Shown: one piece after another, positions 32,867 to 41,150 of the stretch
Numbering within the stretch: the first letter of the stretch is position 1
Layout: the number at the start of each line of letters is the position of its first letter
NCBI GenBank assembly: GCA_964488685.1
Contig: CAZAVY010000012.1
Coordinates: forward strand, 1 to 43,761
Direction: 5' to 3'
Length of the DNA: 43,761 nt
Origin: GCA-001735895 sp964488685
GTDB taxonomy: Bacteria > Pseudomonadota > Gammaproteobacteria > GCA-001735895
Translations under genes and position numbers: made by a program
The notes under the pieces: generated by a model
The model's input: only the letters and a program-made list of their open reading frames with translations
Database searches by the model: none
Told to the model about the DNA's origin: nothing

Positions 32867-33736
32867 TCAGAGCCTACGCCCGGTATTTTGATTTTCAACC
32901 AGTTTGGCGATCGTGTTGCGTGGCAATTCGCTGTGGTCAGTTTCACAACGGATCTCGCCAAATCCATGGGCTAGCAGTAATTCGGTAACCCTGGCCGGCT
33001 GGTCGTAACCATGCTCCAGTATCAAACCACCGCCGTTAACCAGGTGGCTTGGTGCCTGGCTGATGATTTGTTGTAAGGCTTCGAGGCCGGTTGTTCCGGG
33101 CGTGAGCGCAATTTGAGGTTCTCCCGGCAGATCACCCTGGCTCAAAAATGGGTGGTTTGCGGCGATATAGGGTGGATTCGAAACTATCAGGTCAAACTTG
33201 AGCCCCTGCGGAAACTGCTGGTACCAGTCAGACTCGATGAATTCGATTTCGGTGTCGTGGCTGCGGGCATTTACACGCGCCAGCGCGACACAAGCGGGAT
33301 CGATATCTGTCGCATAGACGATCGCGTTTGGGCGCAGTTTTTTAAGGGTAATCGCGATAATTCCGCTGCCGGTTCCAAGGTCACAGAGCTTGAAACACCG
33401 CTCTTCGGGAATCTGTTGCAACGCATGCCCGACCAGCAATTCTGTCTCAGGCCTGGGCACCAGGGCGCAGGGCGTTGTCGCAAACTCCATCGAGTAAAAT
33501 TCGCGCCTTCCAAGCAAGTAGGCGATGGGGGTGGGTCGGCGTCGTTCCCTAACCAGTGCCTGATACCGTTGCCAGCATGAATCACTCAGTGAATATTCGG
33601 GATGGCCATAGAGAAAACTGCGTGGTTTATCCAGGCAATGGGCCAATAGTAGTTCTGCATCCATTCCCGGGCTTTCGCTGCAGGCGGTGACACTGTCCCT
33701 GGCCCAGCGCAGCGCAGCGTCGATTTGTTCACGCAT
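32867..33736 (-). CDS. prmC: Release factor N5-glutamine methyltransferase
   Basis: Methylates the Gln of the GGQ motif in release factors. An N-terminal helical domain (DAELLLAHCLDKPRSFLYGHPE) is followed by a SAM-binding fold: CDLGTGSGIIAITL near residue 118, YATDIDPACVALARVNA, and the catalytic VSNPPYIA near 184-191. Length 289 is near the usual 277-290. In this class it normally follows prfA directly; here 444 bp separate them, filled by module copy 2. The palindromic TACTATATATAGTA at 33790-33803 could provide its -10, 54 bp upstream (inference). Confidence 0.95.
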   Translation of the reverse strand: MREQIDAALRWARDSVTACSESPGMDAELLLAHCLDKPRSFLYGHPEYSLSDSCWQRYQALVRERRRPTPIAYLLGRREFYSMEFATTPCALVPRPETELLVGHALQQIPEERCFKLCDLGTGSGIIAITLKKLRPNAIVYATDIDPACVALARVNARSHDTEIEFIESDWYQQFPQGLKFDLIVSNPPYIAANHPFLSQGDLPGEPQIALTPGTTGLEALQQIISQAPSHLVNGGGLILEHGYDQPARVTELLLAHGFGEIRCETDHSELPRNTIAKLVENQNTGRRL

Positions 33737-33773
33737 GAAACAGGAATTTTTGAAATAGGAACTTTTTCACTAT

Positions 33774-33809
33774 GGAAATCTCGAAATTCTACTATATATA
33801 GTAACTGTG
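33774..33809 (+). promoter_or_regulatory. Promoter-like block of module copy 2
   Basis: GGAAAT (33774), CTATATATA (33792-33800) and TGTG (33806) repeat the order seen at 30554. The -10-like part lies in a perfect 14-bp palindrome TACTATATATAGTA (33790-33803), so it could serve both strands. Confidence 0.45.
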
Positions 33810-33871
33810 TACATCAATATCTCCTCCCCCGAACTATTGATGATATCACGTGGCCAGGGACGGCCTTCTTT
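33806..33871 (+). ncRNA. Putative small RNA with CTCCTCCCCC loop, module copy 2
   Basis: CATCAATA (33812-33819) and TATTGATG (33835-33842) form a perfect 8-bp stem whose 15-nt loop contains CTCCTCCCCC, complementary to Shine-Dalgarno sequences. A second hairpin, GGCC-AGGGAC-GGCC (33852-33865), is followed by TTCTTT, the position where copy 1 has its strong terminator. Transcription would be antisense to the prfA-prmC transcript. Expression is not shown, and the second hairpin alone would be a poor terminator. Confidence 0.45.
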
Positions 33872-33876
33872 AATTT

Positions 33877-33995
33877 GACGTTCTCGGTGCCGTGATAGCG
33901 GCGTTAAACATTTCCGCAAAAAACTCGCATACGTTATTGTATTGCTCGCGCTATTGCGGAATTCTTTACCTTGCCCTCACGCCACCGAGAGCGCC
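33877..33995. repeat. Long palindromic element, copy 2 (119 bp)
   Basis: The ends GACGTTCTCGGTGCCGTGA and TCACGCCACCGAGAGCGCC pair at 16 of 19 positions. Inner arms GTTAAACATTTCCGCAA and TTGCGGAATTCTTTACC pair at about 14 of 17, and the centre is GCATAC / GTATTGC around GTTATT. The interior matches copy 1 at 30695-30817. Confidence 0.75.
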
Positions 33996-34093
33996 AGAAA
34001 AATTCAGATATTTAGTACCTGATCATGCCTTGCTCCGGCGGCAATGAGGACGTCAGAAATTTCAGATACCTGGTAGCTGGTAATCAGCCTTGC
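33992..34093 (+). repeat. Two-unit imperfect direct repeat
   Basis: CGCCAGAAAAATTCAGATA...CCTGATCATGCCTTGC (from 33992) recurs as CGTCAGAAATTTCAGATA...CTGGTAATCAGCCTTGC (from 34051), period about 59 bp. It follows palindrome copy 2. The remaining sequence up to prfA (34094-34180) shows only a short ATCCTG/CAGGAT hairpin. Confidence 0.45.
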
Positions 34094-34180
34094 GCGCGAT
34101 GCCATAAAACTGTTGATGACAATGTTATCCTGGGCATGGGCAGGATTGTGCTGGCGCCGAGGTAATGGATTTTTGATGGG

Positions 34181-35281
34181 TTAGTTGATTCCACGGTCTT
34201 CGTTGCTGAGGTTGGCGAGTTGTTCGGCCTGGTATTCATGCATCAGCGGATCCACCACCTGGCCGAGGTTCCCCTGCAAGATTTCATCGAGTTTGTACAG
34301 GGTCAGGTTAATACGATGATCGGTCAATCTGCCCTGAGGGAAATTGTAGGTTCGGATTCGCTCAGAACGATCACCACCACCCACCAGAGACTTGCGCTCG
34401 GCGGCTTGTTCGGCATCCTGCTTTTGTTTTTCGGCGCCGTATATACGCGCCTGAAGTAGCGACATCGCGCGCGCCTTATTTTTATGTTGCGAGCGCTCAT
34501 CCTGACATTCGACCACGGTACCGGTCGGGATATGGGTCAGACGAATTGCGGAATCGGTTTTATTGACGTGCTGACCCCCCGCGCCCGAGGCGCGATAGGT
34601 ATCGATACGCAAGTCCGTCGGCTTGATTTCGATCATTTTTACCTCTTCGCCTTCGGGAATGATCGCCACGGTAGCGGCTGATGTATGTACGCGTCCCTGC
34701 GATTCGGTCTCGGGTACTCTTTGTACGCGGTGTGCACCCGACTCGAACTTCAGATGTGAATAAGCGCCGTTACCGATAATGCGGGCGATGATTTCCTTGT
34801 AACCTCCGTGCTCGCCCTCGCTACTGGTCAGTACTTCAAGCTGCCACTTCTGTGTCTCGGCGTAACGACTGTACATGCGAAACAGGTCGCCGGCGAATAT
34901 TGCCGCCTCGTCACCCCCGGTGCCGGCGCGGACTTCGAGGAATACATTGGCGTTGTCGTCGGGATCTCTTGGTAACAACAATTTCTGTAGTTCGATCTCG
35001 AGCGTTTCGATCCGGTCGGTGTTTTCATCAACCTCCTCCTGTGCCAGCGCAACCATTTCGGCGTCGTCTTCACATAGCATTTCGCGCGCCGATTCGAGTG
35101 CGCGCTGAGTCGCCCGAAACGCGGTGAATTTTTTCACCAAATCTTCAAGTTGCGCGTATTCCATGGAAAGATTTCGGAACCGATCCTGATCGTTAATGAT
35201 TTCGATATCGGCCAGCAATCCGGCGATCTCCTGGTGACGGGCGCAAAGTGTTTCCAGCTTTAATAACAGCGATTCCTTCAT
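34181..35281 (-). CDS. prfA: Peptide chain release factor 1
   Basis: Terminates translation at UAA and UAG. The Pro-x-Thr stop-codon reader is in HRVQRVPETESQGRVHT near residue 187, as in RF1 (RF2 would have Ser-Pro-Phe). The catalytic GASGAGGQHVNKTDSAIRLTH contains GGQ near residue 235, the target of PrmC. Also FLEVRAGTGGDEAAIFAGDL. Length 366 is near standard. Its ATG overlaps the hemA stop by four bases, so the two genes are coupled. Confidence 0.97.
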   Translation of the reverse strand: MKESLLLKLETLCARHQEIAGLLADIEIINDQDRFRNLSMEYAQLEDLVKKFTAFRATQRALESAREMLCEDDAEMVALAQEEVDENTDRIETLEIELQKLLLPRDPDDNANVFLEVRAGTGGDEAAIFAGDLFRMYSRYAETQKWQLEVLTSSEGEHGGYKEIIARIIGNGAYSHLKFESGAHRVQRVPETESQGRVHTSAATVAIIPEGEEVKMIEIKPTDLRIDTYRASGAGGQHVNKTDSAIRLTHIPTGTVVECQDERSQHKNKARAMSLLQARIYGAEKQKQDAEQAAERKSLVGGGDRSERIRTYNFPQGRLTDHRINLTLYKLDEILQGNLGQVVDPLMHEYQAEQLANLSNEDRGIN

Positions 35282-36540
35282 AGCTTGGGGCGAGTCGGTG
35301 TGAGCAGGGATTTGAGTAATCGAATTCGCTCCTGATCTTCGTTTTGCAGCGCCTTGCGCATTTCAATGGTTGGTTTGTGCATCAGTTTATTGGTAATTTC
35401 GTTGGCCAGTTTTTGCAGTACCTGCTCTGGATCGGAGTCCTTTTGCAACTGTGACAGCGCTTTATCGAGCGCCTGTTGTTTTATCAATTCGGCGCCGTCG
35501 CGTAAATGTCGAATCTGATCCGCCGACTGGTAGGTTTTGAGCCACTGGTCAAACATTGTCACTTCGAGATTAATGATCTCCAGGGCTGCTTCGGCGGCAA
35601 GCTCGCGCCCGCGCATATTCTCATCTACTACGGTCTTCAAATCATCAACGGTATAAAGATAAATATCCTGAAGGGTTCCGACCTCGAATTCGATGTCGCG
35701 GGGAACGGCGAGATCGACCATGAATATGGGACGATGTTTACGTTGTTTCAGTGCGGATTCGGTTGCGCCCTTACCCAGAATAGGCAGTTGGCTTGCGGTT
35801 GACGAAATGACGATATCGGCACGCATCAGTTGTTGCGGCACCGAGTTTATCGGGACTGCTTCGGCATCGATCTGGTCGGCGAGTAGACGGGCCCGGTCCA
35901 GATTGCGATTAGCGATCGTCATCGAACCGATTTTTTGCCGGTGCAAATGCCTTGATACCAGCTCGATGGTTTCTCCGGCACCGATCAGGAGGGCGTGTAA
36001 ATCTTCCAGGTTGCCCAAAATCTGTTTCGACAGATTCACTGCCGCGAACGCCACCGAGACCGGATTGGAGCCGATCTCGGTGTCGGAACGAACGCGCTTG
36101 GCAACACTGAAGGAGTGCTGAAACAGGCGATCAAGAATCGAGTTGATCGCATTATCACCACGGGCCTGGTCGTAGGAAACCTTTAGTTGTCCCAGGATCT
36201 GTGGTTCTCCAAGCACCATCGAATCGAGCCCGGAAGCAACCCGGAACAGGTGGCGTGCGACTTCCTGGTCGCTATGCTGGTAAATATACGGGGAAAGGCC
36301 GTTTTCATTGATACCATGGTGACTCGTCAGCCAGCCGGTAATGATGTCGCCGCAATCCGAGGAGGTATCGCAATATATTTCGGTCCGATTACAAGTCGAT
36401 ACGATAACTGATTCGTTAACCGCAGGGATACCCTGAAGCTGATGCAAAGCGTGACTCATTTGATCCGGTGCAAACGCAATCTTTTCGCGGATGTCGACCG
36501 GAGCAGTCAGATGATTTATGCCAATAGAATATAAGGCCAT
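35278..36540 (-). CDS. hemA: Glutamyl-tRNA reductase
   Basis: First committed enzyme of C5 haem synthesis: reduces glutamyl-tRNA(Glu) to glutamate-1-semialdehyde. The catalytic Cys is in SVIVSTCNRTEIYCD near residue 50, and HLFRVASGLDSMVLGEPQILGQ and the NADPH-binding LLIGAGETIELVSRHL follow. A C-terminal helical dimerisation domain ends the protein. The frame is open 16 codons further, but ATG 36540 gives MALYSIGINHLTAPV, the typical start, and 420 residues. Divergent from the TPR lipoprotein gene, the usual gammaproteobacterial arrangement. Confidence 0.96.
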   Translation of the reverse strand: MALYSIGINHLTAPVDIREKIAFAPDQMSHALHQLQGIPAVNESVIVSTCNRTEIYCDTSSDCGDIITGWLTSHHGINENGLSPYIYQHSDQEVARHLFRVASGLDSMVLGEPQILGQLKVSYDQARGDNAINSILDRLFQHSFSVAKRVRSDTEIGSNPVSVAFAAVNLSKQILGNLEDLHALLIGAGETIELVSRHLHRQKIGSMTIANRNLDRARLLADQIDAEAVPINSVPQQLMRADIVISSTASQLPILGKGATESALKQRKHRPIFMVDLAVPRDIEFEVGTLQDIYLYTVDDLKTVVDENMRGRELAAEAALEIINLEVTMFDQWLKTYQSADQIRHLRDGAELIKQQALDKALSQLQKDSDPEQVLQKLANEITNKLMHKPTIEMRKALQNEDQERIRLLKSLLTPTRPKL

Positions 36541-36666
36541 GTTCAGGAAAGGTCTGATGCCAGCAGTCGATTTTCGGACATAAGACAATCAAATTCAACA
36601 TCCATGGAACAAATCAGGGTAAATACAATTCTACATCGAGATGCTACACTTGGTGTTATTTAACCT

Positions 36667-38415
36667 GTGGAATCCAGATTGAGTTTTATCAAGCCCGCTT
36701 TTGGTGTCGTCTTCGTTGCGGCGATGTTGCTGTTGTCGGCCTGCGCCGGTCTGTCCCTGCCCGGTTCACAGGCGGCGGATTTAGTCGAAATGCAATCGGT
36801 GCAGATTAATAGTTTAAGTTCGCAACAAAACGAATTCGCAGACGCCAGCTACGCCTTGATGGTAGCTGAAATCGCCTTGAATCAGGGCAATACTTCGCTT
36901 GCGGTCGAGCAATATCTGAAAGTTGCAAAATCGCAGGATAACCCTGACCTGGCGGAACGCGCGGTTCGGGTCGCGGTCTATGGGCAGGATCTGAAAGCCG
37001 CGGCTGAAGCGGCTCAACGCTGGATTGAGCTAGATCCTATACGAGTCGAGGCCCGCCAGGTAATCGCGGCGATTTACATCCGTCAAAGCAAGGTCGACGA
37101 AGCATTTATTTATTTAAATGATCTGATCGCGACCAGCGATCTCGGGGACGAGAAATTATTCCCACCCTTGCTTGGAGTGATGGCGCGCGAAAAAAATACC
37201 GATACCGCGCTCGCCGTGACACGACGCATCGCGCAAAATTATTCCGAAAAAGCCTATGCGCAGTTTTTGCACGGCATGTTGGCGGCTCAAAGTGGCAGCC
37301 CGAAAGAGGCACTTGAATTCCTCGATCGGACCATTGCGCTGACCGAGATCGACGGGGCGCATTCGGCACGCGCCAAGGTCTTACTTCGGCTGGGTAGATC
37401 GAGTGAAGCCATTGTCAGCCTGCACAAAGCCGTTGCCGGTAATCCCCAGGATCAAGCCCTGCGGCTTACTTACGCGCGCATGCTGGTCGATATCAAGGAA
37501 TACGAAAAGGCGCGGGTTGAATTTGAAACACTCCACCAGAACTCGCCGCATGACGTCGAGCTGATTTATACCCTTGGATTGTTGTCACTCGAGTCGCAAC
37601 GCCTGGATGATGCCGAAAAATACATGATGATTCTGCTCGGGCTGAAGCAGCGCGAAGGCGAAGCACAGTACTACCTGGGGCGTATCTTCGAAAATCGAAA
37701 GCAATATGACGTGGCAATCGACTGGTATCAACAGGTGCACGTGGGCGAATACAAGTTTGATGCACAGCTGCGTATCGCAGACATGCTGGGAATATCGGGG
37801 CGTACTGATGAAGCGATCACACACCTGGACGCCATGCTTAAGGGCAGTCAGTCAGGTGGATCCCTGGTGCGGATATATATTACCAAAGGTGAATTGTTAC
37901 GCGGCGCCCGCCGATACGAACAGGCGATGGCGGTGTTTAATACGGCCCTTGATATCGTGCCGGGCAATAGTGACCTGTTATACGCGCGTGCCCTGGTGGC
38001 GGAAAAACTGGGTCGTCTCGACCTGCTTGAATCAGACATCAAGACCATACTCAAAACCGAGCCCGATAATGCGCATGCGCTTAATGCGCTGGGTTTTACC
38101 CTTGCCGATCAGACCGATCGCTATGAAGAAGCTTACACTTATATTAAACGCGCTATCGAAATAATGCCGGACGACGCGGCAATCATCGATAGCCTGGGAT
38201 GGGTTTACTTTCGCATGGGTGAATTTGATAAAGCCATCGGGTTTCTTCGGACAGCGTTGTCGCGCTTTGATGACGCGGAAATTGCCGCCCATCTCGGTGA
38301 GGTGCTGTGGGTTATCGGCAACCGCAAAGAAGCGCGAACAGTCTGGTCAAAGGCGCTCAAAAAATCTCCTGATGACCCTGTGCTGCAAAAAGTAATACAG
38401 CGGTTTATCCCCTGA
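36667..38415 (+). CDS. Tetratricopeptide-repeat lipoprotein (582 aa)
   Basis: An N-terminal signal ends in a lipobox LLLSACAG (Cys near residue 26), so the protein should be lipid-anchored. From about residue 55 onward the protein is a series of TPR-like helix pairs (for example DASYALMVAEIALNQGNTSL, AIVSLHKAVAGNPQDQALRL, AIDWYQQVHVGEYKFDAQLR, AFTYIKRAIE-like segments). It starts with GTG at 36667 (VESRLSF) just after hemA's divergent gap. Relatives in this position before lolB are common, but their role is not defined; a scaffold in the cell envelope is the likely class of function. Confidence 0.88.
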   Translation: MESRLSFIKPAFGVVFVAAMLLLSACAGLSLPGSQAADLVEMQSVQINSLSSQQNEFADASYALMVAEIALNQGNTSLAVEQYLKVAKSQDNPDLAERAVRVAVYGQDLKAAAEAAQRWIELDPIRVEARQVIAAIYIRQSKVDEAFIYLNDLIATSDLGDEKLFPPLLGVMAREKNTDTALAVTRRIAQNYSEKAYAQFLHGMLAAQSGSPKEALEFLDRTIALTEIDGAHSARAKVLLRLGRSSEAIVSLHKAVAGNPQDQALRLTYARMLVDIKEYEKARVEFETLHQNSPHDVELIYTLGLLSLESQRLDDAEKYMMILLGLKQREGEAQYYLGRIFENRKQYDVAIDWYQQVHVGEYKFDAQLRIADMLGISGRTDEAITHLDAMLKGSQSGGSLVRIYITKGELLRGARRYEQAMAVFNTALDIVPGNSDLLYARALVAEKLGRLDLLESDIKTILKTEPDNAHALNALGFTLADQTDRYEEAYTYIKRAIEIMPDDAAIIDSLGWVYFRMGEFDKAIGFLRTALSRFDDAEIAAHLGEVLWVIGNRKEARTVWSKALKKSPDDPVLQKVIQRFIP

Positions 38416-38429
38416 CATCCACTTAGCGC

Positions 38430-39071
38430 TTGCTCCGACTCATTTCCTTCGCAGTCGCCGTAATGGCTATCGCTGGCTGTAGTCAACTTGGCGGTGTGTC
38501 CGACCGACGTCAGGCGCAGGAACTTTGGCAACAGCAGCAACGAGCATTAAGCGCTGTCGACAGCTGGGATATGCGCGCCCGGGCCGCCGTCAAGCTCAAG
38601 GGAGAAGTTTATAACATCGGTATCCATTGGCAACGCGAAGCCGGAGGTTTCAAGATGTTGCTCGAAGCGCCTTTCGGGCAGGGCGTTTTTCGAATCGTGT
38701 CGAGTTCCGCAGATGTATACCGACTACAGCTGCCGGACGGCCAGGTGTTTGTGAACAGCACGGCGGAAGCCGTACTCGAGGACGTTATTGGCTGGTCGTT
38801 ACCGGTCAGCGGGCTCGAATACTGGATTCGTGGGCTGCCTCGACCGGGTATCCGGTTTGCCCATCGCGCCGACATGGACGGGCATACGTTGTTTATCAAG
38901 CAAGACCGGTGGTCGATCGATTACCTCGACTACTTTTCGCAGCAACAACCACCGTTGCCGCGACGCATGAGGCTGGTGAGCGACACAGTGACGCTAAAAC
39001 TGATCATCGAGCACTGGCAGTCGGTGAAACTGGAGCAAAATCCTTCCGACCTCTTTCCCGAATTTAACTAG
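38430..39071 (+). CDS. lolB: Outer-membrane lipoprotein receptor LolB
   Basis: Accepts lipoproteins from LolA and inserts them into the outer membrane. Signal and lipobox VAVMAIAGCSQ (Cys at 17) make it a lipoprotein itself. The mature part has the LolB pattern: VDSWDMRARAAVKLKGEVYN, IHWQREAGGFKMLLEAPFGQ, GWSLPVSGLEYWIRGLPRPG and the C-terminal LVSDTVTLKLIIEHWQ. The start is TTG 38430; no ATG lies before the hydrophobic segment. 213 residues fits. It lies 14 bp after the TPR gene and before ispE. Confidence 0.93.
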   Translation: MLRLISFAVAVMAIAGCSQLGGVSDRRQAQELWQQQQRALSAVDSWDMRARAAVKLKGEVYNIGIHWQREAGGFKMLLEAPFGQGVFRIVSSSADVYRLQLPDGQVFVNSTAEAVLEDVIGWSLPVSGLEYWIRGLPRPGIRFAHRADMDGHTLFIKQDRWSIDYLDYFSQQQPPLPRRMRLVSDTVTLKLIIEHWQSVKLEQNPSDLFPEFN

Positions 39072-39135
39072 TGCAGCATCAACTATTATGCGGATGCAAA
39101 GCGCTCCAAAATCGGCCAAGACAAGGGACGACGGC

Positions 39136-39984
39136 GTGACCGAATCACTGGCCCTATGGGCCCCGGCCAAACTCAATCTGATGTTGCATATTACCGGACG
39201 TCGTGACGACGGTTATCATTTACTGGAAACCGTGTTTCAGTTTATCGATCTTTGTGATCGCCTCGAGTTCACCGTCAATGACAGTGGCAAGATCACACGC
39301 CTGCCCGGCAATTCACCGGTGGCGGCGGCCGACGATATCCTGCTTGTCGCGGCTAATTTGTTGCAATCGCGGTTCGAAATAAACAAGGGCATTACCATAG
39401 GCGTCGACAAAGTTATTCCAGTCGGTGGTGGACTCGGTGGCGGCAGTTCGGATGCGGCGACTTGCCTGTTGGCGCTGAATCAACTCTGGGAGTTGGGTTT
39501 ATCGCTGGTTCAACTGGCGGAAATCGGACTTGAACTGGGTGCCGATGTGCCGGTTTTTGTGGGTGGCAGGGCTGCCTGGGCCAGTGGAATCGGCGAAGTA
39601 CTGCAGCCGATCGATCTGCCGCAACCAACTTACCTCGTAATCGACCCGAAAATTTCAATTTCAACGGCTCAAATTTTTGACGCGCAAGAATTGACACGCA
39701 ACAGTGATCCCCTCACAATACGCGCCTTTCTGCGCGGCTCGGGCGGTAATGTGTGTGAGCCGGTGGTAAGAAACCAGTATCCCCAGGTGGGCCAGGCAAT
39801 GGACTGGTTGGGCCAATATGGAATGGCAAGGATGTCCGGCACCGGCGCTTGCGTATTCGCCGCGTTCGATAGCCTTCGCCAGGTAGAAGTTGTAAAATCA
39901 CGGGTCCCGAAACAGTGGGACGGGTACGTTGTCAGGGCAATGAATCGTAACCCGGTTCACCAGCAATTGGGATTGCTGACTTAA
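39136..39984 (+). CDS. ispE: 4-diphosphocytidyl-2-C-methyl-D-erythritol kinase
   Basis: GHMP kinase of the non-mevalonate isoprenoid pathway: phosphorylates CDP-methylerythritol. LWAPAKLNLMLHITGRRDDG is the substrate-binding opening, IPVGGGLGGGSSDAATCLLA the ATP-binding Gly-rich loop, and MSGTGACVFAAF the third GHMP motif. Two starts are possible: ATG 39088 (298 aa, no clear ribosome site) and GTG 39136 (282 aa, preceded by AAGGGA). The latter is chosen because it has a Shine-Dalgarno and matches the family length of about 283. tRNA-Gln follows 11 bp later. Confidence 0.94.
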   Translation: MTESLALWAPAKLNLMLHITGRRDDGYHLLETVFQFIDLCDRLEFTVNDSGKITRLPGNSPVAAADDILLVAANLLQSRFEINKGITIGVDKVIPVGGGLGGGSSDAATCLLALNQLWELGLSLVQLAEIGLELGADVPVFVGGRAAWASGIGEVLQPIDLPQPTYLVIDPKISISTAQIFDAQELTRNSDPLTIRAFLRGSGGNVCEPVVRNQYPQVGQAMDWLGQYGMARMSGTGACVFAAFDSLRQVEVVKSRVPKQWDGYVVRAMNRNPVHQQLGLLT

Positions 39985-39995
39985 TTAAGAATGTT

Positions 39996-40070
39996 TGGGC
40001 CGTCGCCAAGTGGTAAGGCACCAGGTTTTGATCCTGGCATTCGTTGGTTCGAATCCAGCCGGCCCAGCCA
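39996..40070 (+). tRNA. tRNA-Gln (anticodon UUG)
   Basis: Cloverleaf: acceptor TGGGCCG / CGGCCCA, D-arm GCCAAGTGGTAAGGC, anticodon stem CCAGG/CCTGG with loop TTTTGAT (TTG), T-arm GTTGG-TTCGAAT-CCAGC, discriminator G and encoded CCA. Its place between ispE and prs is conserved in gammaproteobacteria. Confidence 0.97.
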
Positions 40071-40096
40071 AATTTTTTGTAAAACGAGAGAACCCG

Positions 40097-41062
40097 ATGG
40101 TTGGCAGTGTAGCCACGAATGACTTGATGGTCTTCACCGGGAACGCTAATCCCGAATTAGCGCGAATAATCGTCCAGCACCTGGATATTCCTATGGGGAT
40201 CGCGTCGGTGGGGATATTCAGCGATGGCGAAATTTCGGTTGAGATCGGTGAAAATGTACGCGGAAAGGATGTATTTATTATCCAGCCGACCTGTGCACCC
40301 ACCAACGATAACCTGATGGAGTTGATGGTAATGATAGACGCGATCAAGCGCGCGTCATCGAATCGGGTCACCGCCGTCATTCCGTATTATGGCTATGCAC
40401 GCCAGGATCGAAGGGTGCGTTCGCAGCGAGTGCCGATTACGGCCAAGGTGATTGCGAACATGATCACCGTAGTCGGTGCTGATCGGGTATTGACGGTCGA
40501 TTTGCACGCCGACCAGATCCAGGGCTTTTTCGAATGCCCGGTGGATAACGTTTATGCATCGCCGATTTTAATGGGTGATATCTGGAAAAAGAAGTACCCG
40601 GATATGATCGTGGTGTCACCCGATGTCGGTGGTGTGGTTCGTGCCCGGGCCATAGCAAAACAGCTCGACGATGCCGATCTTGCAATCATCGACAAACGTC
40701 GCCCGCAGCCGAATTTGGCGAAAATAATGAATATTATCGGTACGGTAAAAGGCAAGACCTGCATCATCGTCGATGACATGGTCGATACCGCCGGTACCCT
40801 GTGTCAGGCGGCAGCGGCGCTTAAGGAAGAGGGCGCTAAAGGAGTATATGCCTATTGTACCCACCCGGTTTTATCGGGTAAGGCGATAGAAAACCTGGAG
40901 CAATCAGCCATGGATGAAATGGTGGTAACCGATACCATACCGCTCTCGCAAGAGGCAGCGGCATGTACCCGGATCCGCCAGGTATCGGTGGCAGGACTGC
41001 TGGCGGAGACAATTCGTCGCATCCACGCTGAAGAATCGGTCAGTTCGTTGTATATGGATTGA
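40097..41062 (+). CDS. prs: Ribose-phosphate pyrophosphokinase
   Basis: Makes PRPP from ribose 5-phosphate and ATP for nucleotide, histidine and tryptophan synthesis. FSDGEISVEIGENVRGKDVF is the N-terminal regulatory/active-site segment; PYYGYARQDRR and VDLHADQIQGFF carry catalytic residues; the PRPP loop IIVDDMVDTAGTLCQAA is near residue 220. The frame is open upstream through the tRNA gene, but ATG 40097 (MVGSVATNDLMVFTGNANPE) gives the standard 321 residues and lies outside the tRNA. Confidence 0.97.
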   Translation: MVGSVATNDLMVFTGNANPELARIIVQHLDIPMGIASVGIFSDGEISVEIGENVRGKDVFIIQPTCAPTNDNLMELMVMIDAIKRASSNRVTAVIPYYGYARQDRRVRSQRVPITAKVIANMITVVGADRVLTVDLHADQIQGFFECPVDNVYASPILMGDIWKKKYPDMIVVSPDVGGVVRARAIAKQLDDADLAIIDKRRPQPNLAKIMNIIGTVKGKTCIIVDDMVDTAGTLCQAAAALKEEGAKGVYAYCTHPVLSGKAIENLEQSAMDEMVVTDTIPLSQEAAACTRIRQVSVAGLLAETIRRIHAEESVSSLYMD

Positions 41063-41066
41063 CGAT

Positions 41067-41132
41067 AGCCACGCAAGTGGCTTTATATCCTGTCTGGTCG
41101 CAAGGCAGGCCTCCGTCGAGAGACGGTTTTTT
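41067..41132 (+). terminator. Hairpin-rich rplY leader ending in an intrinsic terminator
   Basis: Three hairpins lie between prs and rplY: AGCCAC-GCAA-GTGGCT (about 41067-41082), CCTGTC...GGCAGG (about 41089-41109), and CCGTC-GAGA-GACGG (41113-41126) followed by TTTTTT. The last is an intrinsic terminator, 18 bp before the rplY ATG. It may end the prs transcript or act as an attenuator for rplY. Autogenous control of rplY by L25 is known in E. coli; whether this leader takes part is inference. Confidence 0.6.
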
Positions 41133-41150
41133 ATTTTTTGGAGTATAGTA

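Noticed and set aside
32697..32891. Rightward 64-residue ORF with a hydrophobic stretch
   Set aside because: It spans the right arm of the MITE-like element and the antisense of the candidate microprotein, and crosses the end of prmC; it has no ribosome site or family match.
39995..40096. Longer N terminus for prs
   Set aside because: The extension is the translation of tRNA-Gln; the family start is the ATG at 40097.
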